This document shows, piece after piece, positions 1 to 6,040 of a stretch of 8,314 nucleotides of DNA. Made by a program: the position numbers and the translations under genes. The notes under the pieces were generated by a model. It worked only from the letters and a program-made list of their open reading frames with translations. It ran no database searches and was not told the DNA's origin. The stretch's first letter is position 1, and every line of letters starts with the position of its first letter. This stretch comes from an uncultured Blautia sp. (lineage in GTDB: Bacteria; Bacillota; Clostridia; Lachnospirales; Lachnospiraceae), in the NCBI GenBank assembly GCA_900765525.1, contig CAAFRY010000274.1, forward strand, positions 1 through 8,314, read 5' to 3'.

Positions 1-1
1 G

Positions 2-17
2 CGTAGCGGTGGCTACG
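2..17. repeat. Short GC-rich hairpin at the left edge
   Basis: CGTAGC, loop GGTG, then GCTACG form a perfect 6-bp stem with a 4-base loop. It lies downstream of the aldo/keto reductase on the minus strand, so it could be part of that gene's terminator. Any T-tract would fall outside the window, so this cannot be tested here. It could equally be part of a dispersed palindromic repeat, or of a coding sequence entering from the left. Confidence 0.35.
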
Positions 18-74
18 TCGATTGACGACAACGCAGCAGATGGAAATTCAGGCAAGTCATTTGTTGAAATGTGA
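3..74 (+). CDS. Possible C-terminal end of a plus-strand gene entering from the left (very tentative)
   Basis: The third forward frame is open from the window edge to a TGA at 72-74 and would encode 23 residues (VAVATSIDDNAADGNSGKSF, then VEM). The other two forward frames differ: one is stopped at once (TAG at 4-6), the other at 23-25. An open run this short is expected by chance about one time in three, and I recognise no family. If real, it converges on the aldo/keto reductase with only five bases between the two stop codons. That would be unusually tight and could mark a rearrangement junction. Confidence 0.2.
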   Translation, partial: VAVATSIDDNAADGNSGKSFVEM

Positions 75-79
75 ACGTG

Positions 80-1108
80 TCAGTACACTGGTGACCAGAC
101 ATGTTCTTGTTTTGCGGAAGCCGGGGTGTTATCTGCCATAACGCCTACCAGCTTATGAGGAACATAACATTCCTCCAGGTATCTGCATTCTTCTTCTGTA
201 AGCCTTACATCCACGGCTTTCACGGCTCCTTCCACATGGGAAGCCTTGGTGGCTCCTACTACGGGAGCTGTTACCTTAGTCAGCAGCCAGGCCAGAGAAA
301 TTTCCGTCATAGAAACCTGTCTTTTTTCTGCCAGCTGGGCTACCCGCTGAAGAATAATGGCGTCCTGGGAAGCAGCGGCCTCGTATTTTTGCCGGGCGTA
401 GCTGTCCTGCTCCAGACGTTTTGAGGTGTCCTGGGGATGTTTGGCCAGCCTTCCTCCGGCCAGAGGACTGTAGGGAGTCATGGCTATGTTGTCCTCCCGG
501 CAGAGATTAGCCACTTCCCGCTCTTCCTCCCGGAAAATCAGATTGTAATGTCCCTGGACAGAGACGAATTTGGGAAAACCTTCTTTTTCGGCCAGGGCAT
601 TTGCCTTTGCAAGCTGCCAGGCAAAACAGTTAGAAATGCCGATATACCGGGCTTTTCCTGCTTTGACTACCTGATTCAGACCTTCCATAATGTCATAGAG
701 GGGAGTCTGATAGTCCCACATATGATAGATGTAAAGGTCCACATAGTCCATGCCCAGCCGTTTCAGACTGGCGTCCAGACAATTTTGGATGTGCTGCTGC
801 CCGGTGATGTTGTTTTGGATTTCCTCATTGCTGCGGGGAATGAATTTGGTGGCAATCACCACCTGGCTGCGGTCTGTCAAAGCCCTGATAGTCCGTCCCA
901 GGTATTCCTCGCTGGTCCCATTCTGATACCCCATAGCCGTGTCAAAAAAGTTAATGCCAGATTCCAGGCCCTGGCGGATAATTTGCCGGGAATTTTCTTC
1001 TTCCAGGGTCCAGCTGTGCTGGCCGGTGAGAGGATTCCCGAAACCCATGCAGCCCATACAGATACGGGAAACCTGCAGGTCTGACAAACCAAGTTTTCTG
1101 TATTCCAT
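80..1108 (-). CDS. Aldo/keto reductase (NADPH-dependent oxidoreductase)
   Basis: A 342-residue cytosolic reductase of the aldo/keto reductase superfamily, a TIM barrel that uses NAD(P)H to reduce carbonyl substrates. The catalytic tetrad is visible: Asp56 and Tyr61 in FFDTAMGY, Lys88 in VIATK and His129 in YIYHM. Other family motifs are the N-terminal LGLSDLQVSRICMGCMGFG, YIGISN and TPYSPLAGG. The length is normal for the YajO/YakC-type branch. The frame runs open further upstream, but ATG at 1108 is chosen because AAAGGAG lies 6 bases before it (1115-1121) and because the family N-terminus begins at MEYRKLG. The upstream extension overlaps the MATE remnant in another frame. The gene is last in a minus-strand run after the 79-residue protein and the MATE pseudogene, and I see no separate promoter. 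The substrate cannot be inferred. The family assignment is firm. Confidence 0.95.
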   Translation of the reverse strand: MEYRKLGLSDLQVSRICMGCMGFGNPLTGQHSWTLEEENSRQIIRQGLESGINFFDTAMGYQNGTSEEYLGRTIRALTDRSQVVIATKFIPRSNEEIQNNITGQQHIQNCLDASLKRLGMDYVDLYIYHMWDYQTPLYDIMEGLNQVVKAGKARYIGISNCFAWQLAKANALAEKEGFPKFVSVQGHYNLIFREEEREVANLCREDNIAMTPYSPLAGGRLAKHPQDTSKRLEQDSYARQKYEAAASQDAIILQRVAQLAEKRQVSMTEISLAWLLTKVTAPVVGATKASHVEGAVKAVDVRLTEEECRYLEECYVPHKLVGVMADNTPASAKQEHVWSPVY

Positions 1109-1154
1109 AATGTTCTCCTTTACAAATTTTAATAAAGAGCTTTTCGCCAAAACA

Positions 1155-2063
1155 TCATATAATTTGAAAGATTTTCCACTTCCCCTGTCTGAGGCGGAAT
1201 AACAGGATAATGCCCCGGATAATCCAGTCCAGACACATGGCCCAGGCAATTCCAATGACACCTCTCCGAAGGACCAGAGCAAAAAGCCAGGAAAATACCA
1301 GGCGGATTCCCACAGTGGTAATTCTGCAGCTTGCTGTTCCAGGTGAAAATCCACTGCCAGCGGTAGCGGATGGGAAGACTTTTTCTAAAACAAAGTCCTG
1401 TAATAAGAAGGGCGGAAAAGCCTCTGGACAAGAAGGAGGGCCAGGCCATTCCGGCTACCCCGGCATGGAGCAGAAACACACCGATGCAGTTTCCGGCTAC
1501 ATTTATAAAATTGGCTAGGACAGAAATATACATGGTGGTGCTGGTCTTTCCTATACTGCGGTACAAGGCTGCCCCGGCGTTATAGACTGCCAGCAGAGGA
1601 TAGGAGTAAGCGGAAATACGCAGATAAGTGATTCCGGCCTCCATGACTTCCGGCTCCACCCTGCCGAATAGAAATCCCAGAATTTCCTCATTTCCCACAA
1701 CTGTTACCACAGCCACGGCCAGAGAAAACAGCAGAGACAGGGAAAAAAGCTGACTGGCTGCCTGGGAGGCGGTAGCATTTTCTTTCCTTCCCAGATACTG
1801 GCTGACTATCACCGCACCTCCGGAAGAAAGGGCAGTGAAGAGAAAAAGGAAAATTGTATTAAAAGAATTTACCAGGGAAACACCGGAAACTGCTGCCTCT
1901 TTGCAGTAGCTTACCACGAAGGTGTCCGCAATTCCTACCAGCATCAGCAAAAGCTGCTCAAAAAACAGAGGCAGAACATATCTCTTAGCTGCCTGTCGGA
2001 AAACAGAAGAGGGGAAGTCCGGGGGATTTGGAGCTGATTCCTTTGGCTGCCTTTTTGTCCCAT
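1155..2063 (-). pseudogene. MATE-family efflux transporter, frameshifted and internally deleted
   Basis: Remnant of a multidrug and toxin extrusion (MATE) membrane transporter. The probable start is ATG at 2063, with AAGGAGG (2073-2079) 9 bases upstream and only one base after the previous gene's stop. It reads MGQKGSQ... to LLFSDRQLR, a typical MATE N-terminus. The frame then shifts near 1981-1990, consistent with one lost base, into RYVLPLFFEQLLLMLVGIAD and on through TM1-TM6 (GIADTFVVS, SSGGAVIVSQYLGR, GAALYRSIGKTS). Near 1320-1345 the homology leaves this frame. The last two helices (IGIAWAMCLDWIIRGIILLF, then RLRQGKW) continue in another frame to TGA at 1155-1157. The remnant encodes about 300 codons against the usual ~450, so roughly TM7-TM10 are missing. 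It cannot make a functional pump. Family identity is seen directly; the exact deletion point is inferred. Confidence 0.85.
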
Positions 2064-2064
2064 C

Positions 2065-2304
2065 TCAGCCATCCTCCTTCTCTCTTTGCTTCAGTTTCAG
2101 CAGCAAATAGTCGATACAATCAATCTTATGCTGCATATCATGAAGACTGTCCATGAGCAGCCAACGCTTTCGCTTCAGGAGGCAGCACTGCAGGTTCTGG
2201 TCACGAGCAAGAACCGCATTCTGGAAATTTTCTCTTTCTTCCCGGGTAAAGCCACAGTCCCCCAGGCAGGACATAAGCTCTGTTTCACTGTGTATACCAT
2301 CCAT
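2065..2304 (-). CDS. Small helical protein of unknown function (79 aa)
   Basis: A 79-residue soluble protein that I cannot assign to a named family. It starts MDGIHSETELMSCLGDCGF and is predicted almost wholly alpha-helical. Its C-terminal half is rich in Leu/Ile, Lys and Glu (LLLMDSL-type spacing, then IDCIDYLLLKLKQREKEDG), which suggests a short coiled coil or helical hairpin. There is no signal peptide or membrane segment. ATG at 2304 is chosen over an upstream in-frame start because AAGGAGGTG lies about 8 bases before it, and a promoter is visible at 2331-2359. The stop (2065-2067) is one base from the MATE start, so the two were translationally coupled. The position, divergent from LysR and first in the MATE/reductase run, suggests a shared physiological role, but the function is unknown. 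Confidence 0.75.
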   Translation of the reverse strand: MDGIHSETELMSCLGDCGFTREERENFQNAVLARDQNLQCCLLKRKRWLLMDSLHDMQHKIDCIDYLLLKLKQREKEDG

Positions 2305-2330
2305 TTTTGCACCTCCTTTTCTTTCTTTAC

Positions 2331-2359
2331 ATTTTAGATACATAAGAGTAAAATAGCAA
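2331..2359 (-). promoter_or_regulatory. Sigma-A-type promoter for the small protein/MATE/reductase run
   Basis: Read on the minus strand, TTGCTA (2354-2359) and TAAAAT (2331-2336) are separated by 17 bp. This is a reasonable sigma-70/sigma-A match, about 25 bp upstream of the start codon of the 79-residue gene. It lies in the divergent region shared with LysR. Confidence 0.55.
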
Positions 2360-2370
2360 ATAGTTATGTA
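2339..2370. promoter_or_regulatory. Interrupted inverted repeat in the LysR divergent region, candidate operator
   Basis: TACATAA (2339-2345) and TTATGTA (2364-2370) are perfect 7-bp inverted arms separated by 18 bp. They overlap the minus-strand promoter and lie just upstream of LysR. LysR-type regulators usually bind interrupted dyads in the region between their own gene and a divergent target, so this is a natural candidate. The spacing is wider than the classic T-N11-A core, and binding is inferred only from position. Confidence 0.4.
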
Positions 2371-2401
2371 GAATGATATGTATAGTTTGGAGGAATGTAA
2401 A

Positions 2402-3294
2402 ATGATAGAAATCAGGTATCTTCAATATTTCCTGGCCGTAGCAAGAGAACAGAGTATTACCAGGGCGGCAGAGTCTCTTCACATATCCCAGCCTACCTTA
2501 TCCAAACAGATGATGGAATTAGAGGCCATGCTGGGAAAACAGCTTCTTATCCGCAACCGGAAACAAATTGAATTGACGGAGGAGGGCAGTTTTCTGCGGG
2601 CAAGAGCCCAGGAAATGCTGGAGCTGATGGACAAGACAGAGGCTGCTTTTCACAATGAAGGAGAGCTGATTTCCGGGGATATACATTTGGGCTGCGGGGA
2701 AACCCCTGCTTTTGGATTTATTGCAGATGTTTTCCAGAAACTGAAAAGGGAGCAGCCTTCCCTGAATCTCCATCTGTTCAGCGGAGATGCAGACACGGTA
2801 ATGGAACGGCTGGATAAAGGACTGTTGGATATTGGGCTGCTGCTGGCGACGAAAAAAATGGATAAATTCAATTATGATAAGCTTCCGGTACAGGATAAGA
2901 TGGGAGTTCTGATGAGAGAGGAAGATGCTTTGCCTCGCTGGATGCCATACCCGACGATATGCTGAAGGAGCTTCCGCTGATTATTTCAGAGCGGACCTGG
3001 AGCGGCAGCTATCATAGCTTTTGGGACCAGACCAAAAGAACGGATTATCATATTGTGGCTACCTATAACTTAATATATAATGCCACTTTTTTAATAAAAA
3101 ACGGAGCTGGTTATGGAATCAGCCTTGATGGGCTGGTCAATACCCAAGGCACCGGGTTAGTTTTCCGGCCCATAGTGCCGGAGCAGAGTATTGATATTTA
3201 TATGGTGACAAAAAAATACCAGACCTTTGCCCCGGCGGTGAAATTGTTTTTAGAACGATTACAGAGAGCAGCGGAGACGGAAGTTGCGCCATAA
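2402..3294 (+). pseudogene. LysR-family transcriptional regulator, disrupted by a one-base frameshift
   Basis: A LysR-type regulator in two overlapping frames. The first part starts at ATG 2402, with GGAGG (2389-2393) 8 bases upstream. It carries the winged helix-turn-helix: helix pair at about residues 18-37, SITRAAESLHISQPTLSKQM, then LGKQLLIRNRKQIELTEEG. The effector domain follows (SGDIHLGCGETPAFGF, LDKGLLDIGLLL). In this frame the gene stops early at about residue 188. Homology resumes in the next frame as SLDAIPDDMLKELPLIISER and runs to TAA at 3292-3294. The shift lies at about 2929-2935; restoring one base (TTGCC to TTGGCC) would give a 297-residue protein, normal for the family. A truncated product would keep the DNA-binding domain but lose half the sensor domain. 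A base-calling error at this short run is possible. The gene is divergent from the small protein/MATE/reductase run and was probably its regulator. Confidence 0.88.
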
Positions 3295-3304
3295 GTATTC
3301 TCCA

Positions 3305-4636
3305 TTATCCATAGTGGTACTTCCTGCGGTTTATGATTAAAAACAAGAGCGAAACGCAGAAGGCCAGAATCTCCGCCACTGTGATGGAGTACCAGATACC
3401 ATCCAGACCGAAGAAAAGGGGAAGCACCAGTACGGACACAATTTGAAACACCAGAGTTCTCATAAAAGAGATGGCCGCAGATACTCCTCCGTTATTAAGG
3501 GCCGTGAAAAAGGAGGAGGCAAAAATATTTACGCCTGCTAAAATAAAGGAAAAAGCAAACATCCGGAAAGCATGCTTTGTCAGCTCATATAATTCTTTGT
3601 CATAGCCTACGAATACCTGGGAAAGCGGCCCGGCCAGGACTAAGGCCAGAAACATCATAGTAATTCCTGCCGTGCTTACCAGGAACAGGCTTTTTTTTAA
3701 TAAATTTTTTAACTCCTTATGATTTCCTGCGCCATAATGATAGCTGATGATTGGCCCGGTTCCGATGGTATAACCAATGAAAATGGCAATAAAGATAAAC
3801 TGGATGTACATAATGGTACCGTAGGCCGCCACTCCGTTTTCTCCGGCAAACTTCAGAAGCTGCAGATTGTAAATTACGCTGATTAAGGAAGAAGAGATAT
3901 TGCTCATCAGCTCTGAAGAACCATTGGTGCAGGCCTTTAATAAGGCTCTGCCGTCAGTCCTGGTTTTCTGAAATTGCAGACGGCTGTTGTTTGGCCGGAT
4001 AAAATAAATCAGAGGCAGGATACCCCCTACGCATTGTCCGATACCCGTAGCCAGGGCGGCTCCCCCTACACCCCATTGGAAAACTGCGATAAACAATGCG
4101 TCTAAAAGAATATTGGTAATTCCTGCTGCTGTAGTTATCCAAAGGCCTAGCTTAGGCTTTTCCGCTGCAGCCAGAAAGGTTTGAAATACATTTTGCAGCA
4201 TAAACGCCGTGTTAAAAGACAGCACGACTCTGCCGTAAATCACACAGTCTTCTATCATAGCATCCGTTGCCCCCAATAAATAGGAGATAGGGCGTATAAA
4301 CAGGATGCCAATCAGGGAAAGGATAACGCCTAATACAGCAGTAAGCTTCACCAGCATGGTGAAATACCGATTGGCCCTTTCCTGTCTGCCTTCGCCCAGA
4401 GTTTTGGCAATCAGGGCGCTGCCTCCGGTTCCAATCATAAACCCTACGCCTCCAAGTATCATAATAAAAGGCATTACAAGATTGATTGCCGCAAAGGGTA
4501 CCTTCCCTACAAAATTCGATACGAAAAAACCGTCCACAACCCCATAGATAGAGGTAAATACCATCATGATAATGGGCGAGAGACAAAAGTAAAATAGTTT
4601 CTTATAAGTAAAATGGCTGGATAACTGAATTTGCAT
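3305..4636 (-). CDS. MATE-family multidrug efflux transporter (MepA-like)
   Basis: An intact 443-residue inner-membrane transporter of the MATE family, which expels cationic drugs and other toxic compounds in exchange for Na+ or H+. The length and about 12 hydrophobic helices fit the family. Visible motifs are YGVVDGFFVSNFVG (residues 31-44) in the first helix pair and GTGGSALIAKTLGEGRQERA (69-88). The second half repeats the fold from about residue 235, with IGTGPIISYHYGAGN. ATG at 4636 has a GAGAGGA site about 9 bases upstream. It lies 19 bases after the MarR-family gene, almost certainly in one operon, and is probably derepressed when that regulator binds a ligand. MarR plus MATE matches the mepR-mepA layout known from Staphylococcus, but the substrate range here is unknown. 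It converges on LysR with a 10-bp gap, and I see no clear terminator between them. Confidence 0.93.
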   Translation of the reverse strand: MQIQLSSHFTYKKLFYFCLSPIIMMVFTSIYGVVDGFFVSNFVGKVPFAAINLVMPFIMILGGVGFMIGTGGSALIAKTLGEGRQERANRYFTMLVKLTAVLGVILSLIGILFIRPISYLLGATDAMIEDCVIYGRVVLSFNTAFMLQNVFQTFLAAAEKPKLGLWITTAAGITNILLDALFIAVFQWGVGGAALATGIGQCVGGILPLIYFIRPNNSRLQFQKTRTDGRALLKACTNGSSELMSNISSSLISVIYNLQLLKFAGENGVAAYGTIMYIQFIFIAIFIGYTIGTGPIISYHYGAGNHKELKNLLKKSLFLVSTAGITMMFLALVLAGPLSQVFVGYDKELYELTKHAFRMFAFSFILAGVNIFASSFFTALNNGGVSAAISFMRTLVFQIVSVLVLPLFFGLDGIWYSITVAEILAFCVSLLFLIINRRKYHYG

Positions 4637-4655
4637 GTTCTGTTCCTCTCAAATG

Positions 4656-5111
4656 CTAATTTTTGCTTGCTGAGTGTGTGATTTTATCAAAACCTGCACG
4701 AAGACGGTTACTGAAATCTTCCAGGGCTGTGACAAACTCCGGAGAAAAGTTCTGCAAGGTTTCTATAATGGCCTGTTCTTCTGCCAGATAAATGTCATTT
4801 AACAGCCTGCTGGTATAACTGCGTCCTTTTTCCGTCAGAACCAAGGCTTTTTCCTTAGTATGCTGCTCCCCTTCAAAAGCGATATACCCTTCAGAGAGCA
4901 TAGTCTTCACAATGGAATTGATAGTAGTCCGGGGAATCAGCCACACATCGCTAATTTCCTTTTGGGAATGGGGCTTTCCATCGTCAAGGGCATAGAGAAA
5001 AGCCAGGGTATTTTCGTTAATTCCGTAATGCCTGGCCAAAAGATAATACACACCATCAATTTTATTTGTGGCTAACATGATACGCCTTACGGTTTCATAA
5101 TTCTTATCCAA
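4656..5111 (-). CDS. MarR-family transcriptional regulator, probable repressor of the MATE pump
   Basis: A cytosolic homodimeric winged helix-turn-helix regulator of about 151 residues, normal for MarR. The recognition region is HSQKEISDVWLIPRTTINSI (about residues 48-67) and the wing contains TKEKALVLTEKG. The N- and C-terminal helices that form the dimer interface flank it. GTG at 5118-5120 is in frame but overlaps the Shine-Dalgarno itself. TTG at 5109-5111 has AAAGGAG (5120-5126) exactly 8 bases upstream, so I prefer the TTG start. The gene is first in an operon with the MATE pump. Two palindromes overlapping its promoter suggest autorepression relieved by a small-molecule ligand. The ligand is unknown. 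The family call is firm; repression of this promoter is inferred from layout. Confidence 0.9.
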   Translation of the reverse strand: MDKNYETVRRIMLATNKIDGVYYLLARHYGINENTLAFLYALDDGKPHSQKEISDVWLIPRTTINSIVKTMLSEGYIAFEGEQHTKEKALVLTEKGRSYTSRLLNDIYLAEEQAIIETLQNFSPEFVTALEDFSNRLRAGFDKITHSASKN

Positions 5112-5119
5112 AATTTCCA

Positions 5120-5126
5120 CTCCTTT
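5120..5126 (-). promoter_or_regulatory. Shine-Dalgarno that decides the MarR start
   Basis: AAAGGAG on the minus strand. It overlaps the in-frame GTG (no spacer) and sits 8 bases from the in-frame TTG at 5111, which favours TTG initiation. Confidence 0.65.
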
Positions 5127-5129
5127 CAG

Positions 5130-5141
5130 TACGAAATCGTA
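5130..5141. promoter_or_regulatory. Second MarR operator candidate, at the transcript start
   Basis: TACGAAATCGTA has 5-bp inverted arms around an AA centre. Its 14-bp context (5129-5142) read on the minus strand matches the core of the upstream palindrome at 13 of 14 positions. Its centre is 25 bp from that of the upstream site. It lies where transcription from the promoter at 5148-5176 should start, a position where a bound repressor would block initiation or clearance. Confidence 0.65.
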
Positions 5142-5147
5142 TCAGAG

Positions 5148-5176
5148 ATTATAATACGATTTCGTATTAAAGTCAA
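5148..5176 (-). promoter_or_regulatory. Near-consensus sigma-A promoter of the MarR-MATE operon
   Basis: Read on the minus strand, TTGACT (5171-5176) and TATAAT (5148-5153) are separated by exactly 17 bp. The -10 is perfect and the -35 differs from consensus at one base. The predicted start is near 5141, about 30 bp upstream of the TTG start codon. The spacer is almost entirely occupied by a palindrome, so this strong promoter is probably kept silent by a repressor. Confidence 0.85.
5152..5169. promoter_or_regulatory. 18-bp palindrome in the promoter spacer, candidate MarR operator
   Basis: TAATACGATTTCGTATTA has two perfect 8-bp inverted arms around a TT centre. It covers the spacer between -35 and -10 and the first bases of the -10. 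MarR regulators bind palindromes of about this size as dimers. The regulator encoded immediately downstream is the obvious binder. Confidence 0.8.
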
Positions 5177-5368
5177 CAGGAAAATAGGAAGCAGAATAGA
5201 CGGGGCTGGTAATTTGTGCTATCATGATTGCAGGCTGAGGATTGGTACACCGTAAATTTGCCGTGCATATTCACGGGCCGGTAAATGATGAAAAATCAAT
5301 GGACAGTAATGGAGCCACAAAAAAGGAAAACAAATAGTGCGTAAGTGATAAGTATAGGAGATAAGTAT

Positions 5369-5791
5369 ATGAAATTAGGCGTAACATATATATGTGTTGA
5401 GGATATGGAGAAATCCTTACATTTTTACACATCAGTTTTACAACAAAAACCTTTATATTGTAATGATGATAGATGGATAGTGTTTGATTGTGGAAATCGT
5501 ATAGCATTGTATAATAAAAAATACGATGAAAAATTGTTAAAAGAATCGGGGAGTATTCATTTTAATCAAGCTTATATTGATGAGTTTGTGAAGGAAGATA
5601 GTTTTAAAAAGAATAATATTGTAATCTTTAATTTTGAAGTAGAAGATTTAAAGTATGAGTATGAAAGAATAAAATCTTTAGACGTAGGGGCTGTTTCAGA
5701 AATTATGTATGTGAATGTTCATATGCCATACTATTACTTTAATGTAGCAGACCCGGATGGAAATATTTTAGAAATAACCGGGAATTATTAA
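5369..5791 (+). CDS. VOC-fold protein (glyoxalase/bleomycin-resistance superfamily)
   Basis: A 140-residue cytosolic protein of the vicinal oxygen chelate superfamily, built from paired beta-alpha-beta-beta-beta modules. The first module opens with MKLGVTYICVEDMEKSLHFY, the classic VOC start. The second ends with FNVADPDGNILEITG, the classic VOC C-terminal signature with a potential metal-ligand Glu. VOC members include glyoxalase I, ring-cleaving dioxygenases and antibiotic-binding or antibiotic-modifying proteins such as FosA and Ble. I cannot choose among these, and the pattern of metal ligands is not clear enough to claim an enzyme. ATG at 5369 is preferred over an in-frame GTG at 5345 because AGGAG (5356-5360) lies 8 bases upstream. 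The gene is markedly AT-rich, with Lys, Asn, Ile and Tyr coded mainly by A/T-ending codons, unlike both neighbours. This suggests acquisition from a low-GC donor. No convincing promoter was found in 5180-5340. Confidence 0.85.
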   Translation: MKLGVTYICVEDMEKSLHFYTSVLQQKPLYCNDDRWIVFDCGNRIALYNKKYDEKLLKESGSIHFNQAYIDEFVKEDSFKKNNIVIFNFEVEDLKYEYERIKSLDVGAVSEIMYVNVHMPYYYFNVADPDGNILEITGNY

Positions 5792-5811
5792 CTCAGTTGT
5801 TCCCCTTTTTT
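5780..5811 (+). terminator. Probable Rho-independent terminator of the VOC gene
   Basis: GGGAA (5780-5784) pairs with TTCCC (5800-5804), with an inner AAC/GTT pair possible. A C and six T residues (5806-5811) follow. The hairpin overlaps the stop codon region. The short stem is modest but the T-tract is good. Confidence 0.6.
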
Positions 5812-5978
5812 CATTGAAATAAACACTAAACTGTAGAATATTGAAAGTGCATTTTGTGATGGGAAAACGGAGATTCAATAAAAAATAAGTCTGCAAAATC
5901 TGAGTTTTGTAAAAATGGAATATAGCCGGGAGAAAAGCAAAGCTGGAATATGGAGATAGATATTGTATATGAGCGTTC

Positions 5979-6007
5979 GTCCCCTTACACAGGGAAGTGA
6001 AGGGGAC
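5979..6007. repeat. Strong hairpin in the gap between the VOC gene and the ABC permease
   Basis: GTCCCCTT (5979-5986) and AAGGGGAC (6000-6007) form a perfect 8-bp stem with a 13-base loop. A second small palindrome, AGAGCAGCTCT, lies at 6009-6019. It sits about 35 bp beyond the stop codon of the permease, where a terminator or mRNA-stabilising stem is expected. No T-tract follows on the minus strand, so I do not call it a terminator. The rest of 5812-6040 shows no gene I can support. Confidence 0.5.
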
Positions 6008-6040
6008 AAGAGCAGCTCTGACAAATCCTTATCTCTTTTT

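Noticed and set aside
437..1084. 215-codon plus-strand open frame opposite the aldo/keto reductase
   Set aside because: It is a shadow: the opposite strand encodes an intact catalytic tetrad and family motifs.
1109..1354. N-terminal extension of the aldo/keto reductase frame
   Set aside because: It overlaps the MATE C-terminal remnant in another frame. The AAAGGAG site and the family N-terminus both support the start at 1108.
5239..5337. Open frame of 32 codons upstream of the VOC gene (ends SMDSNGATKKENK)
   Set aside because: It has no ribosome site before a plausible start, no recognisable homology, and a length compatible with chance in this sequence.
5271..5507. Minus-strand open frame across the start of the VOC gene
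   Set aside because: It is antisense to a clear VOC N-terminus, and its predicted protein resembles no family.
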